Notes: generated by a model from the letters alone, not told the origin. A stretch of 30,598 nt of DNA from a virus (IMGVR_UViG_3300048011_000039:1-30598), one strand, 5' to 3'; positions 7,293 through 15,486 are shown, counted from the first letter of the stretch. Numbers and translations: made by a program.

Positions 7293-9130
7293 TATGCACC
7301 TACCATTGCTTTGCTGAAGCCACCGCCACGTAGTCTAGCATCTGCGACAGCAGACTTCGCCGCGTTACTGATCTGAGGCAGTAGGTTTGCTATTTCTGCA
7401 CGTACGGTTTGCTGTACGCCTGTGGTTACGTTGATGTTCTGCACTACTGTTACACCACCGCCGCCTAGCTGGTTATTAGGAACAATCGATCCATTGCCTG
7501 AGGGAATCATTAACTCTGGTCCGCGCTCACCGACTAGATAAGGTCTACCACCTGCGACCGCGCCACCCATTGCCTTTTTACCGCTCAATGGTACTGCTTG
7601 GTTGTATGCCTGAAAAACGCCGTTTTGTTTACTCAAACCACCCATGCCCGCAGTAATCGCACCGAATGCCGCGTCAACAATGTACTTCTGAACCAGCATT
7701 TTTATTAAGCTATCGACAACGCTTTTAGCCATATTGCGCATTGCATCGCTGAAATTCTTAGCGCCGGTGATTGCGCCAGTAAAGGCGTCACCTAACCCTG
7801 TGATTGCCTGATCGCCCAGCTTCTCAAGTTCTGGTATTAGATCGCCCGCCATCTCTCTAGTGTTTTTTAAGTTAGCGATGAATGTCTCAAAAGCAGTCGG
7901 CAAAAATGTGTCTACGCTAGTTCCTAACCCACTAACACTTTCTGCGGTAGTACCAATCGCATCTTTGACTTTGAAAAGGCTTGCAATAATTGCCGAGAAA
8001 TCAAAGTCAGTGAATCCTGTAAAAGTTCGGTCTGATTCTTCGCCTAACTCTTTGATTGCGGCGATTTGTGCTTTTATGCTATCTCTGAGCCGCTCTTGAT
8101 CTGCAACGATTGCGTCGTTAGTGTTGCTAAATGGCCCTGCGTTTTTGACGTAACCAGCAAGTCGCTCTTCTACTGCGGCCAAATCCTCTTCTAAGCCTTG
8201 CAGGCTTTTTGTTTCAATAGAAGAAAACGCGTCGTTTATTTGCCTTCTAAAATTAATAACAAAATTGCCCATGCTTACAAAAGCATTTAAAACTTCTTCT
8301 ATGCCTCTGATTGCGTCAGCCAGACCTTGTACAAAGTCGCCTGCCAACTCTTGTCCAAACTCTTCAACGCTATCGTTGGTTGCCTTTATGCCAAGTTGTA
8401 CTTTTTTTGTGAGCAAGTCAGATAGTGCGGCAAGTGCTGGAGCTAAACCCGCGACGATTTGTTTAACTACTCCATTAAACAAAGATTGCATACGGAACAA
8501 AGAGTCGTTGGCATCCTCGACACCTTTAGCGGCACTCGACGACATAACTACGCCAAGCGCCCTTGCCTCACCCAATAACTCAGTAAGGCCATCACGACCT
8601 AATGCAAGAGTGTTTACGAGCGCGGCACCTTCAGAGTCGAATAGCTTAAAGGCTATTTTTAGCGGGTTTACGCCTCTAGTTTTTGCTTCTTCAAACGCAT
8701 CGGCCAAAGTCAGCATTTGCTGATCTAAAGGCATTTTGGTCAGCTTTCTGGCGTCAATACGAAGCTCACGTAATGCACCTTTTGCCTCGCCTGTTCCGAC
8801 TGCGGCTTCTGCCGTTCTACGTGTAAACCTCTGTAGCGCCATATTCATGGTGTTTATTTCTACACCAGTAATGCCTCCAGCATACTGCAAAGCACTCAAC
8901 GCTTCTGTGGTTGTGCCTATTTTTTGAGCGGTTTTACTTAGTGTGTCTGTGGCCTTCAGCGAGTTAGCAATCAACAAGCCCATACCGCCTGCACCGACTG
9001 CGGCGACTAATGCGGTTTTGAAGTTAAAGAAGATTTTAGACAGGCCGGCGAACGCGCGCTTGATTCCGCGCAAGGCTTTCTGCGTCTGGTCAAACGCCTT
9101 GATGATAATGCTTACGGATTCAGTCGCCAT
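7292..9130 (-). CDS. Tape measure protein
   Basis: 612 residues. It follows the frameshifted tail chaperone, overlapping the end of the shifted frame by 11 bases. The N-terminus is basic, then comes a hydrophobic glycine-rich segment (LVAAVGAGGMGLLIA, about residues 37-51). Long alanine-rich helical stretches follow, including a KTAQKIGTTTEALSALQYA block typical of tail tape measures. The C-terminal region has GGAVAGGRPYLVGERGPELM, a motif common near the ends of tape measures. Using about 1.5 angstrom per residue (general rule for this family), the tail would be near 90 nm. I see no lytic enzyme domain inside it. Confidence 0.93.
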   Translation of the reverse strand: MATESVSIIIKAFDQTQKALRGIKRAFAGLSKIFFNFKTALVAAVGAGGMGLLIANSLKATDTLSKTAQKIGTTTEALSALQYAGGITGVEINTMNMALQRFTRRTAEAAVGTGEAKGALRELRIDARKLTKMPLDQQMLTLADAFEEAKTRGVNPLKIAFKLFDSEGAALVNTLALGRDGLTELLGEARALGVVMSSSAAKGVEDANDSLFRMQSLFNGVVKQIVAGLAPALAALSDLLTKKVQLGIKATNDSVEEFGQELAGDFVQGLADAIRGIEEVLNAFVSMGNFVINFRRQINDAFSSIETKSLQGLEEDLAAVEERLAGYVKNAGPFSNTNDAIVADQERLRDSIKAQIAAIKELGEESDRTFTGFTDFDFSAIIASLFKVKDAIGTTAESVSGLGTSVDTFLPTAFETFIANLKNTREMAGDLIPELEKLGDQAITGLGDAFTGAITGAKNFSDAMRNMAKSVVDSLIKMLVQKYIVDAAFGAITAGMGGLSKQNGVFQAYNQAVPLSGKKAMGGAVAGGRPYLVGERGPELMIPSGNGSIVPNNQLGGGGVTVVQNINVTTGVQQTVRAEIANLLPQISNAAKSAVADARLRGGGFSKAMVGA

Positions 9131-9613
9131 CTTTAGACTCGCTTGTTATCTTGAAGTAAGCAAGCCACTCTTGAAACTCATTGACTGATATCTGCTCGAC
9201 TTCTTCGATAGTCTTATGTAACCGATCAGCCAAGGCGATGAGATTCATCCGAGACTGATCGGCCTTCAGTTTTTTTCGACGTCCTCAAATGGGTCGATAG
9301 TGCTAAACATCTCGTTAGCAATACCAGACACCACCGTCGTTTCTTCACCCATCAAGTCGATCTTGTCTTCGCCAGAAGTAAACAGCTTTTCGCCATCCTT
9401 GCCCTCTGCCTTCATAACAATCAAATCGACCATTGCCGCAATGCTAGGGTTCTGCATTACCTGTGGATGTCGCTTCTGTAGCTCATTAAGGTCATAGCAG
9501 GTCAGTGGGCGACAATACAGGACAAACGCCCCGTTATCATCAGCCCACTCTGCGACCTCGATCTTACGGCGTGACTGCTTTCGTCGCGCTCGTAACTCTT
9601 TAGCCAGACCCAT
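9120..9613 (-). CDS. Tail assembly chaperone, -1 frameshift product (G-T type)
   Basis: Ribosomes slipping back one base at the A AAA AAC site would bypass the TGA at 9268-9266. They would add 49 codons, reading LKADQSRMNLIALADRLHKT...EWLAYFKITSESKDGD, and stop at 9122-9120. The extended protein is about 164 residues. This copies the lambda G/G-T arrangement, where a minor shifted form bridges the tape measure and tail tube protein. The extension has no plausible independent start and ribosome site of its own, and it ends just inside the tape measure start. The frame and stop positions were worked out by hand from the sequence. Confidence 0.85.
9266..9613 (-). CDS. Tail assembly chaperone, unshifted form (G type)
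   Basis: 115 residues, starting right at the stop of the tail tube gene (TAATG junction). The basic N-terminus (RARRKQSRRKIEVAEW) is followed by a compact helical domain and an acidic end, STIDPFEDVEKN. The place between the tube gene and tape measure and the slippery heptamer over the last two sense codons identify it as the tail chaperone despite a fast-evolving sequence. It is expected to coat the tape measure during tail assembly and not to remain in the virion. Confidence 0.88.
   Translation of the reverse strand: MGLAKELRARRKQSRRKIEVAEWADDNGAFVLYCRPLTCYDLNELQKRHPQVMQNPSIAAMVDLIVMKAEGKDGEKLFTSGEDKIDLMGEETTVVSGIANEMFSTIDPFEDVEKN
9269..9275 (-). promoter_or_regulatory. -1 programmed ribosomal frameshift site A AAA AAC
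   Basis: In the zero frame the codons are GTC GAA AAA AAC TGA, so the heptamer A AAA AAC (9275 down to 9269) is in exact X XXY YYZ phase one codon before the stop. Seven consecutive A residues precede the C. No long downstream pseudoknot was worked out. Confidence 0.88.
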
Positions 9614-10014
9614 TAGTTAGACGCTTCTGTGATTGCGCCTGATACCTGCACAGAAAACGACGCCTCGACCAGCCCGTCGTAAGACGCAGAGATACTCTTT
9701 GCAGTGACAACGCCAGCGCCAGCGTAATACTTCTCGCCAGTACCTGTTCCAGTTGGGTGGATTTCCCAATCAATAGCGGCACCAGAATCAAGCACTAACT
9801 GCTGTGCGTCTGCGTCATCCCAAAGTGCGTCGATAGTAAGCGTCGCGTCCTTAAGGCTGGAAAGGTATGACTTAACAGAGTCACCCATTACTGTATCTTC
9901 GATGGTGTCAGCAGTCTCGTCGATGCTGTAAGAACGAACCTCACCGACAACCGCCTCTGTTCCACCACTAGCGGCGACCTTAACTGATCCTGTTGAGCCT
10001 TTATGTGTAGCCAT
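9613..10014 (-). CDS. Major tail tube protein
   Basis: 133 residues with an AAGGGAG ribosome site. The pattern GSTGSVKVA...VGEVRSYSIDETADTIEDTVMGDS (first 50 residues) and a beta-rich rest ending SASYDGLVEASFSVQVSG is typical of small siphovirus tail tube proteins. It lies directly before the chaperone pair and after the tail terminator, the usual tube position. At 133 residues it has room for one tube domain and no added surface Ig-like domain. Confidence 0.85.
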   Translation of the reverse strand: MATHKGSTGSVKVAASGGTEAVVGEVRSYSIDETADTIEDTVMGDSVKSYLSSLKDATLTIDALWDDADAQQLVLDSGAAIDWEIHPTGTGTGEKYYAGAGVVTAKSISASYDGLVEASFSVQVSGAITEASN

Positions 10015-10026
10015 TTTGTTTCTCCC

Positions 10027-10458
10027 TTACGCGTCACCGCGTGTGTATGTATAAAGAATTTGAACGGTGACAATGACGCCGCCTACTGGGTCTATTGTAC
10101 CATCATCCACCTCAACGCTAATAACTTGCGTATCAATAGCGTGACCGCCACGCGTCCTATCCTCGTCGAGCTTTTCGTCGATAGCCTCTACAATCTGATT
10201 GCGGGCTGTGTCGATGTTCTTGTGCTTCACAAAGCAAATCAGTTCGTAGTCGATGGTGGCCTGTCTGCTAGACATACTTCCGCCGATGCTGGCGTCTTCG
10301 CGTGATTCGTTCGCTGTCCTAACTAAGATTGCGGGGTACTGAGCGTTCGACAGCTTGTCAAAGTCAAATGGCTCACGCGTCACCTTCTTTACGTTAGGCG
10401 TAGAAATGCCTTGCAGTGACGTGACAATGTTTGAGGCGATGTTTTCTCTGACGCTCAT
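10027..10458 (-). CDS. Tail terminator-like protein (lambda gpU position)
   Basis: 143 residues. It starts MSVRENIASNIVTSLQGIST, has QYPAILVRTANESRE (about residues 40-54) and finishes with an alternating hydrophobic stretch GVIVTVQILYTYTRGDA. Small proteins of this size and secondary-structure pattern just before the tail tube gene usually cap the tail and join it to the head. Overlap of 4 bases with its upstream neighbour suggests coupled translation. The assignment rests mainly on order and length. Confidence 0.65.
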   Translation of the reverse strand: MSVRENIASNIVTSLQGISTPNVKKVTREPFDFDKLSNAQYPAILVRTANESREDASIGGSMSSRQATIDYELICFVKHKNIDTARNQIVEAIDEKLDEDRTRGGHAIDTQVISVEVDDGTIDPVGGVIVTVQILYTYTRGDA

Positions 10459-10886
10459 ATCTTCAGCCCCTTGAAGTACACATCACGTATGGCTCGCGTG
10501 TCACTTTTGTTTAGCCCGAAGAACTGACGGCGTTTGTTGTTCATTGCCGCTTTCTTAGACTCTGCTCTGCTGTCGAAGTTGATTAGACCATCCTGACCAC
10601 GTAAACCTGACTGCATAGACTTACGCATTCTGCCGGTAAATATTAGCCTGACTTTATCGACGCCCCTACCTTTGCTTTCACGAAACCCTTTGTAGGCTTC
10701 TGAGTAGGGTCTGAATGGTTGCTCATGCACGTCTAGCCCAAGACTGGTCCGCTTCTGTATGCGGTTTAAGCCTTCTGCCGCCGCTCTACGCATCGCTCGC
10801 TTATGGTTCTTAGTGAACGTCTGGCCTATCTTATCGACCATCTTGCGCAGATCACGAGGCTTCGTGTCGATGCTTATTGTAATCAT
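10455..10886 (-). CDS. Head-tail joining protein (HK97 gp10 / Mu virion morphogenesis-like)
   Basis: 143 residues, strongly basic. Residues 15-50 form a helical region (KMVDKIGQTFTKNHKRAMRRAA), then FTGRMRKSM (about 82-90) and the C-terminal block NNKRRQFFGLNKSDTRAI (about 115-132). The last block matches the end pattern of Mu gpG-type virion morphogenesis and HK97 gp10-type tail completion proteins. The gene overlaps both neighbours by 4 bases. Role in head-tail connection is inferred from this family pattern and position. Confidence 0.75.
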   Translation of the reverse strand: MITISIDTKPRDLRKMVDKIGQTFTKNHKRAMRRAAAEGLNRIQKRTSLGLDVHEQPFRPYSEAYKGFRESKGRGVDKVRLIFTGRMRKSMQSGLRGQDGLINFDSRAESKKAAMNNKRRQFFGLNKSDTRAIRDVYFKGLKI

Positions 10887-11296
10887 CGGTTTAACCGATT
10901 GATCGGCACGATTTCTTTCTCTTTATCCGTAACCTGACCATCATTGTCAGCGTCATACTCAACGCCGTCCTGGAATACTGCGTCCATCTCTTCGCCATAA
11001 CGGGCTTTGTAGAAGTCGATCATCGCTAAAAAGCGGTCATCATCAACCCAGTTAGTTAACTGAGGCAATGCGTACTTCCACAACACAAGGTATGAGGTTG
11101 AACGAGTCCACTGTGACGCCGTCAAATAGCTTGAGTTCATTTCTCCAGCGATGCCCTTACGGTGCCACCATTGATTGCGAATCTCTCGCTCCACGTCAGC
11201 CTGAGCCTTCGCGTGTTCGGCAGTGAATGCTGGAATCCCAAACTCAAAAATGTCAGGGATGATTGCTTCTAAATCGCTGTCGTCACTAAATGCCAT
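10883..11296 (-). CDS. Head-tail connector / head completion protein with EF-hand-like loop
   Basis: 137 residues. The N-terminal half is acidic and helical (EFGIPAFTAEHAKAQADVEREI), followed by a basic WWHRK patch and helices with tryptophans, as in adaptor proteins that sit under the portal. Near the C-terminus, D115 to E126 reads DADNDGQVTDKE, an exact EF-hand-type calcium loop with Asp at 1, 3 and 5, Gly at 6 and Glu at 12. Calcium binding could stabilise the connector. The connector role is by order; the loop is directly visible. Confidence 0.65.
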   Translation of the reverse strand: MAFSDDSDLEAIIPDIFEFGIPAFTAEHAKAQADVEREIRNQWWHRKGIAGEMNSSYLTASQWTRSTSYLVLWKYALPQLTNWVDDDRFLAMIDFYKARYGEEMDAVFQDGVEYDADNDGQVTDKEKEIVPINRLNR

Positions 11297-11300
11297 GTCA

Positions 11301-11579
11301 TCACCACTTAATTTTTGCCGCCCAATAGATTTTATCTAGGGGCGTTGCGTTCTTTAGGGTATCCCCGTGTCGTGCATACCAAGCCGCTCGCATGGCCTTG
11401 TCGCGGGCCGACTCACCATCTCTAGGTGGATAAGTCTTCGCGCCTTGAGCGCCAAACCGTAGTAGCTTGATTGCACCTTTGTAGCGAGCTAGAACCGCGT
11501 GCGAGCTAGAGGGATGTCGTGGCGTTCGCTTTGCCACGTTGTAATCCTCAAATCGTTCACCGCGATAATTGACTGCCAT
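11301..11579 (-). CDS. Conserved small marine-phage protein beside capsid gene
   Basis: 92 residues, basic, with a GAGGA ribosome site just after the capsid terminator. It reads NYRGERFEDYNVAKRTPRHP, then LLRFGAQG, GESARDKAMRAAWYARHG and an end KIYWAAKIKW. I recognise this pattern (KRTPxHP, RFGxQG, WAxKIKW) from short uncharacterised proteins in many marine podo- and siphophages. Function is unknown. Its position between capsid and connector genes suggests a virion or head-maturation role. Confidence 0.65.
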   Translation of the reverse strand: MAVNYRGERFEDYNVAKRTPRHPSSSHAVLARYKGAIKLLRFGAQGAKTYPPRDGESARDKAMRAAWYARHGDTLKNATPLDKIYWAAKIKW

Positions 11580-11593
11580 ATAATCCTCAGAGT

Positions 11594-11614
11594 AAAACGC
11601 CCCCGAAGGGGCGT
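11594..11614 (-). terminator. Rho-independent-type hairpin after the capsid gene
   Basis: On the minus strand ACGCCCC TTCG GGGGCGT forms a 7-bp stem with a stable UUCG tetraloop, followed by TTTT then ACT. The short U-run suggests a partial terminator that keeps capsid mRNA high and lets some read-through into the connector genes. Confidence 0.75.
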
Positions 11615-11621
11615 GTACATC

Positions 11622-12455
11622 TTAGAGTGCCGCGTCGAAGAACATCTCTACACCGTAGCTGTCATCAAGCTCACCAACACCGTATACGGCGGTAGCATTA
11701 AGCTCGAAAGCACGCAGAGAGGCGTTGCGCTCTGTCTCAAGGTTGAAGTCACGCTTCATTGCGATACAAAGTGCTTCCGGTGCAAATACTGCGCCCTTAG
11801 CATCTCCGTTTCCATCAACTGAAATCAGAGCTGACTGGTACACGTCGATTCCACCGATAGAACCTACAAAGCCGTTGCGCATTGCTTCGTTCTGAAGGTC
11901 GCCACCGTTGGGGTTAGCAAACGTGTTAGTCAGGTTGGCTGACAATTGATAAGCGTGGAATGGGTGGACAACTGCCGCCATTGCGCCTGTTACCTTGTTT
12001 GATCGAAGAGTAGCCGCCGCTTTGAACAAGTCAGCAACTGTAATCTCTTGACCAGCCGCACCCAATGAACCAGAGAAACCATCAAATAAAGCGATGATGT
12101 CTGAGTCAATTTTCTCAGCGATTGCATTACCTAATACAGTGCCAAGCTCTTGAGCAGGGTTTCCTGCACCCATTGCCGCGATGTCAGTAAGCAATACTTG
12201 CGCACCAACTTCACCGACAGTAACAGTAACGCTTGAGGTTGTTACTGTGGTTGAAGACATATCAGTGCCTTCAGTCAGATCAGCCGCCGCGATTGATGGG
12301 TACTTAGGTACTTGAATCGTCTTACCAGCTACGTTTCCGATTTCGTAGTTAGTAATAAGCCCTTGGAGAAGGCTCGACTCGGCGGCCGTGTAACGAGCGG
12401 CCATGATTATATTAGCGAAAAGATCCGACAGAGTTGTTGAAGTAGTAGCCGCCAT
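11622..12455 (-). CDS. Major capsid protein
   Basis: 277 residues with an AAAGGAG ribosome site. It directly follows the scaffold gene. The sequence is rich in alanine, threonine and valine, with ITNYEIGNVAGKTIQVPKYPSI (about residues 34-55), then TSSVTVTVGEVGAQVLLTD (72-91) and a C-terminal ERNASLRAFELNATAVYGVGELDDSYGVEMFF. This matches small HK97-fold coat proteins of tailed phages. The upstream separate scaffold suggests scaffold-assisted assembly with no fused delta domain. No prohead protease gene is visible nearby. Confidence 0.9.
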   Translation of the reverse strand: MAATTSTTLSDLFANIIMAARYTAAESSLLQGLITNYEIGNVAGKTIQVPKYPSIAAADLTEGTDMSSTTVTTSSVTVTVGEVGAQVLLTDIAAMGAGNPAQELGTVLGNAIAEKIDSDIIALFDGFSGSLGAAGQEITVADLFKAAATLRSNKVTGAMAAVVHPFHAYQLSANLTNTFANPNGGDLQNEAMRNGFVGSIGGIDVYQSALISVDGNGDAKGAVFAPEALCIAMKRDFNLETERNASLRAFELNATAVYGVGELDDSYGVEMFFDAAL

Positions 12456-12479
12456 GATAAATCTCCTTTGATTAGCGGT

Positions 12480-13148
12480 TTATTTATTAGCTAACCTCAT
12501 TGCACGGTAGGCTTCTTTGCCACCGCTATTCCAGCTAGCTTCCATTTCGACCGCCGACATAGGTTTCGACGTGGAACCACCAACCGCTGTCTGCGATCCT
12601 GCGCCACCTGATGACGCTTTCACGAAGTGCGGGTTCGAGGTCAAGAAGTCACCGACTAACTGATCAACGGATAAAAGCTCGCCTTGGTCGTTATAGCGTG
12701 GTGTTCCGTTCGCATCGTAAACCTCTGCGGTGCCGTCGTCAGACAGCCGAACCGAGCCACGTAATAACTGACTGACTTGCTCTGCCGATACTGCATTGTT
12801 TCGGCTTGCCGCTGTCAGTAATGCCCCATCAACTAACTGCGTTTCGAGGCGTTGCTTGTAAGTCGATATTTCTTGATCTTTCTTCTCAACGGTCTGCCTC
12901 AGAATTGACTCGAACTCTCCGCGCTCTTTCTGCTTCTCGACTTCAGCTTCTTGCTGTCGTTGTAGAAGAGACTTTGCCTCATCGAGGTCGATACCATCTA
13001 GGCGCTTTTCATATTGTCGCTTAGTGCGAGCAACACGATCCGCTACTATCCGGTCCAACTCATCTTGCGTAAACGTCTTTGAATCCTGAACTTGCGGTGT
13101 TTCCACTGCGGCTTCAGTTACCGCGTCTGCCATGATTTCATCGCTCAT
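12480..13148 (-). CDS. Capsid scaffolding protein
   Basis: 222 residues. The N-terminal 30 residues are acidic, then a long coiled-coil stretch (about 25-105: DELDRIVADRVARTKRQYEK...) rich in Glu, Lys and Gln. A QLLRGSVRL segment follows, and a low-complexity Gly/Ser linker (about 178-195) leads to a final basic helix ending REAYRAMRLANK-like sequence. Length, coiled coil, and place directly before the capsid gene identify it as the scaffold, whose C-terminal basic helix usually contacts the coat protein. An AGAGGA ribosome site precedes the ATG at 13148. Confidence 0.88.
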   Translation of the reverse strand: MSDEIMADAVTEAAVETPQVQDSKTFTQDELDRIVADRVARTKRQYEKRLDGIDLDEAKSLLQRQQEAEVEKQKERGEFESILRQTVEKKDQEISTYKQRLETQLVDGALLTAASRNNAVSAEQVSQLLRGSVRLSDDGTAEVYDANGTPRYNDQGELLSVDQLVGDFLTSNPHFVKASSGGAGSQTAVGGSTSKPMSAVEMEASWNSGGKEAYRAMRLANK

Positions 13149-13176
13149 GTTACGAATCCTCTTTCGAGTGGGTTAA

Positions 13177-13185
13177 ATTATATCA
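13177..13185 (-). promoter_or_regulatory. Extended -10 promoter candidate for scaffold-capsid genes
   Basis: The minus strand reads TGATATAAT, an exact TGn-TATAAT extended -10 element. No good -35 is visible. Transcription would start near 13170, about 22 bases before the scaffold ATG. It overlaps the end of the 16-residue ORF. The same nonamer also occurs inside a coding region (6884-6893), so it needs testing. Confidence 0.5.
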
Positions 13186-13187
13186 AA

Positions 13188-13238
13188 TCAGCGCGATTTA
13201 CGCTTTTTCTTCTTTTTGTCTTTCTTGTGATACGGCAT
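13188..13238 (-). CDS. Tiny lysine-rich ORF between minor head and scaffold genes
   Basis: 16 residues, MPYHKKDKKKKKRKSR, with a strong AGGAGA ribosome site 5 bases before ATG 13238-13236 and stop TGA 13190-13188. It fills the gap between the minor head gene and the scaffold gene. Nine of 16 residues are lysine and two or three are arginine or histidine, so the peptide is extremely basic and could bind DNA or RNA. Short basic ORFs occur between head genes of other marine phages. I do not know the function, and a leader-peptide or attenuation role is also possible. Confidence 0.55.
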   Translation of the reverse strand: MPYHKKDKKKKKRKSR

Positions 13239-13247
13239 AGCTTTCTC

Positions 13248-13988
13248 CTATTCTGGGATTGGCACCCACCAGTGCCGACAGTTGTAGCCACCTCTTACAC
13301 GGAATGGATCGCCTGGACGCTTACCTGCCCAGCTGTCATTCCATATTTCGTATATCTCGTCAGTAGTGTATTCCTTGCCGACATGATTGCGACAAAAGGG
13401 CCGTGTGCTTTCTATCGTATCACCCTCGTATCTGAATTTGGTAATGCCAGCCTCTGCCGCGCTTGCGGATACTAAAGTTGCACTAAACTCGAAAAGTGCA
13501 TCGTGTAACATGGTTCCTGAGTAGCGTTGCAGGTCAGAAGTCAAAAGGCTGTTGAGTTCGTCAAGGCTTGCTGAGAATGGCGTGCCTGACAGCGTGTTGT
13601 TATACACCTGCTGATAAAGCGCCTCTACAAAGTCATCAGCTAATGCCTCGTGGCCTGTAAAGCTGAACTGCTGTAACTGGCCGATGACGCTCTGCGGAAC
13701 TCTAAAGGCCGCGAACTGCTCCATGAACTCTTGTGTCAATGCTACGGCGTCAGGGTACTCGCGTATGATGTCATCTATGACTGCGAGGTATTCGTCACGG
13801 ACAAGACCGTCGATCTGTGTCCGAAGTGCTAACGCCGCGTCGAGGTCAAACAGCTGACCGTCACGCAAAGGCAAGCCAGCCATCAAGTCAGTTAGACCAC
13901 GCCGTAACTGCTCCATAGCGCGCAAAAGGCGACGCTCATGGTTAGAGGTCGCCCCTGCGAGTGCTTTGGTTAGCTCTTCACTGTCCAT
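13248..13988 (-). CDS. Minor head protein / head morphogenesis (Mu gpF-like)
   Basis: 246 residues. It overlaps the portal stop by 11 bases. The N-terminal two thirds are helical, and the C-terminus has TRPFCRNHVGKEYTTDEI (about residues 200-217) and ends FRVRGGYNCRHWWVPIPE. The cysteine/histidine-containing end is the hallmark of the Mu gpF-like minor head protein family, with a Zn- or disulfide-like C...C..H pattern. Such proteins are ejected or attach inside the head near the portal and are needed for assembly. Position right after portal supports this. Confidence 0.88.
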   Translation of the reverse strand: MDSEELTKALAGATSNHERRLLRAMEQLRRGLTDLMAGLPLRDGQLFDLDAALALRTQIDGLVRDEYLAVIDDIIREYPDAVALTQEFMEQFAAFRVPQSVIGQLQQFSFTGHEALADDFVEALYQQVYNNTLSGTPFSASLDELNSLLTSDLQRYSGTMLHDALFEFSATLVSASAAEAGITKFRYEGDTIESTRPFCRNHVGKEYTTDEIYEIWNDSWAGKRPGDPFRVRGGYNCRHWWVPIPE

Positions 13989-15486
13989 CAGTTACCGTTT
14001 GGACGCGTTCAGTTAGCACGTCACCACCGGCAACATCCTCAAGCCCGATCTTCTCGCGCACCTCGTTAGGCGTCACCATTCCACTGTCGATGTGGTACTT
14101 GTAAATCTGCGTCTCTTTGGTGAAGTCACCGACCGCTGTGGTAGCTTCTTCAATCTCAGCGTGTGCCTGTGCAAGCACTTGGTCATCAAGCACAAGGTCT
14201 GCAATCTGCTTATCAATCTCACGCAACAACGTAACTGACTTGACACCACTAGCACGGGTCTTCTGTAGAAACTCAAGCTCTGTCCCGTAATCACGAATGT
14301 CAAAGCTGTCAGGATAGCTGACCTCTACCTCGTGCAGATTGTGACCCTGCCACCGACACCACAACTCCCACAGCTGTTCTTCAGCCAACTCAAGGATGTC
14401 GGCCTTCTCTGCTAGCTTGGCGTTTAGCATTTGGAACTCAGTCTGCATGGCAACGCCTGACTGCGTCATTGCCTCTGTACCACGCACTGCGCCCATGTGG
14501 GCCATCCTATTGATCGAGTCGATCTTGTCCTCTATAGAGGCCCTGATGGCGTCTAGGTTAGCCCCTGACGGTTGCATCTGGTACGGCTTTAATCCTGCGT
14601 CGATGTCATCGCTTATGTTGATGACTGCACCAGCACCAGCAGTCGCGTCAGTGTCAAAGGTCTTTACGAGCGTCGGGTGGTTAGAGATGCGGATAAGCTG
14701 TTCGATTTCCGATAGCTCTTGGTAAATGGCTTGTTGCATATAGCTGATGTCAGAGATGTCGCTGATACCAATGCCACGAACGATTGACCGGTTGGCCGGT
14801 ATGTTAACCGCCGGTATCTTGCCGATAGGGTTGTCGATAGTCTCGACGATGGTTGCCTCGTCACCGTGGTAACGGATGAGTTGAATCTGCTCTTTGGTCC
14901 AAATGCGGAAATACGTTTCTGTCGTCGTGCCGTCAATGCGGTTTACCGACTCGCGCACCTTCATGTAGGTCAGCTCATGGCGACCGCTTGGCATCCGCTC
15001 ATACTTCCAGTCATAGACATTCTCTGGCGTTATCAGCGTGACGTATGGCCGTATCTCTTGATCTAACTCTTCTGCTCTAGTGCCTGCCGTGGACTGTGGC
15101 TTGTCCATAAAAATCCACACGTGGCCGTACACGCTCGACCATATCTGAGATTCACGCATAAAACTGTTGAAGTTCTGGCCGTCAAGGTTAGCGTCCTTGA
15201 TGAATGCGATGAGGTCTGCACTGCCTTCCATCTGCTGAAAGTTACGAGTAGGCGGCTGACGCCATAGGAACGACGAATAAACGTGAACCACGTTGCGGCA
15301 ATGGTTGTCTAGCGGTGTAAGAGCCAAGCGGCGCGAATATGCGTTCTTGTCCTCATTGAGGTAGCTGGTCAGGTATGAGCCATCGCGGTAGTCTTGCCCA
15401 CCCATGTATGACCGGACATAAAACTCCCAGCGGTCCAGATTGTTTTCGTAGTCAGGATGCTGGTATTCAATATCTTCGTAATACAT
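13978..15486 (-). CDS. Portal protein
   Basis: 502 residues. It starts MYYEDIEYQHPDYENNLDRW. Blocks such as YSRRLALTPLDNHCRNVVHVYSSFLWRQPPTR, IGKIPAVNIPANRSIVRGIGISDISDISYMQQAIYQELSEIEQ and AHMGAVRGTEAMTQSGVAMQ are typical of SPP1/HK97-type portals, with the long stem and tunnel helices in the middle. It lies between TerL, which ends 1 base away, and the minor head gene. The length is normal for siphovirus portals. It forms the 12-fold DNA channel and binds the terminase. Confidence 0.93.
   Translation of the reverse strand: MYYEDIEYQHPDYENNLDRWEFYVRSYMGGQDYRDGSYLTSYLNEDKNAYSRRLALTPLDNHCRNVVHVYSSFLWRQPPTRNFQQMEGSADLIAFIKDANLDGQNFNSFMRESQIWSSVYGHVWIFMDKPQSTAGTRAEELDQEIRPYVTLITPENVYDWKYERMPSGRHELTYMKVRESVNRIDGTTTETYFRIWTKEQIQLIRYHGDEATIVETIDNPIGKIPAVNIPANRSIVRGIGISDISDISYMQQAIYQELSEIEQLIRISNHPTLVKTFDTDATAGAGAVINISDDIDAGLKPYQMQPSGANLDAIRASIEDKIDSINRMAHMGAVRGTEAMTQSGVAMQTEFQMLNAKLAEKADILELAEEQLWELWCRWQGHNLHEVEVSYPDSFDIRDYGTELEFLQKTRASGVKSVTLLREIDKQIADLVLDDQVLAQAHAEIEEATTAVGDFTKETQIYKYHIDSGMVTPNEVREKIGLEDVAGGDVLTERVQTVTDGQ

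Noticed and set aside
8265-8723. 152-residue plus-strand ORF opposite the tape measure gene
   Set aside because: Shadow frame antisense to a well-supported gene with codon-driven serine/alanine-rich sequence.
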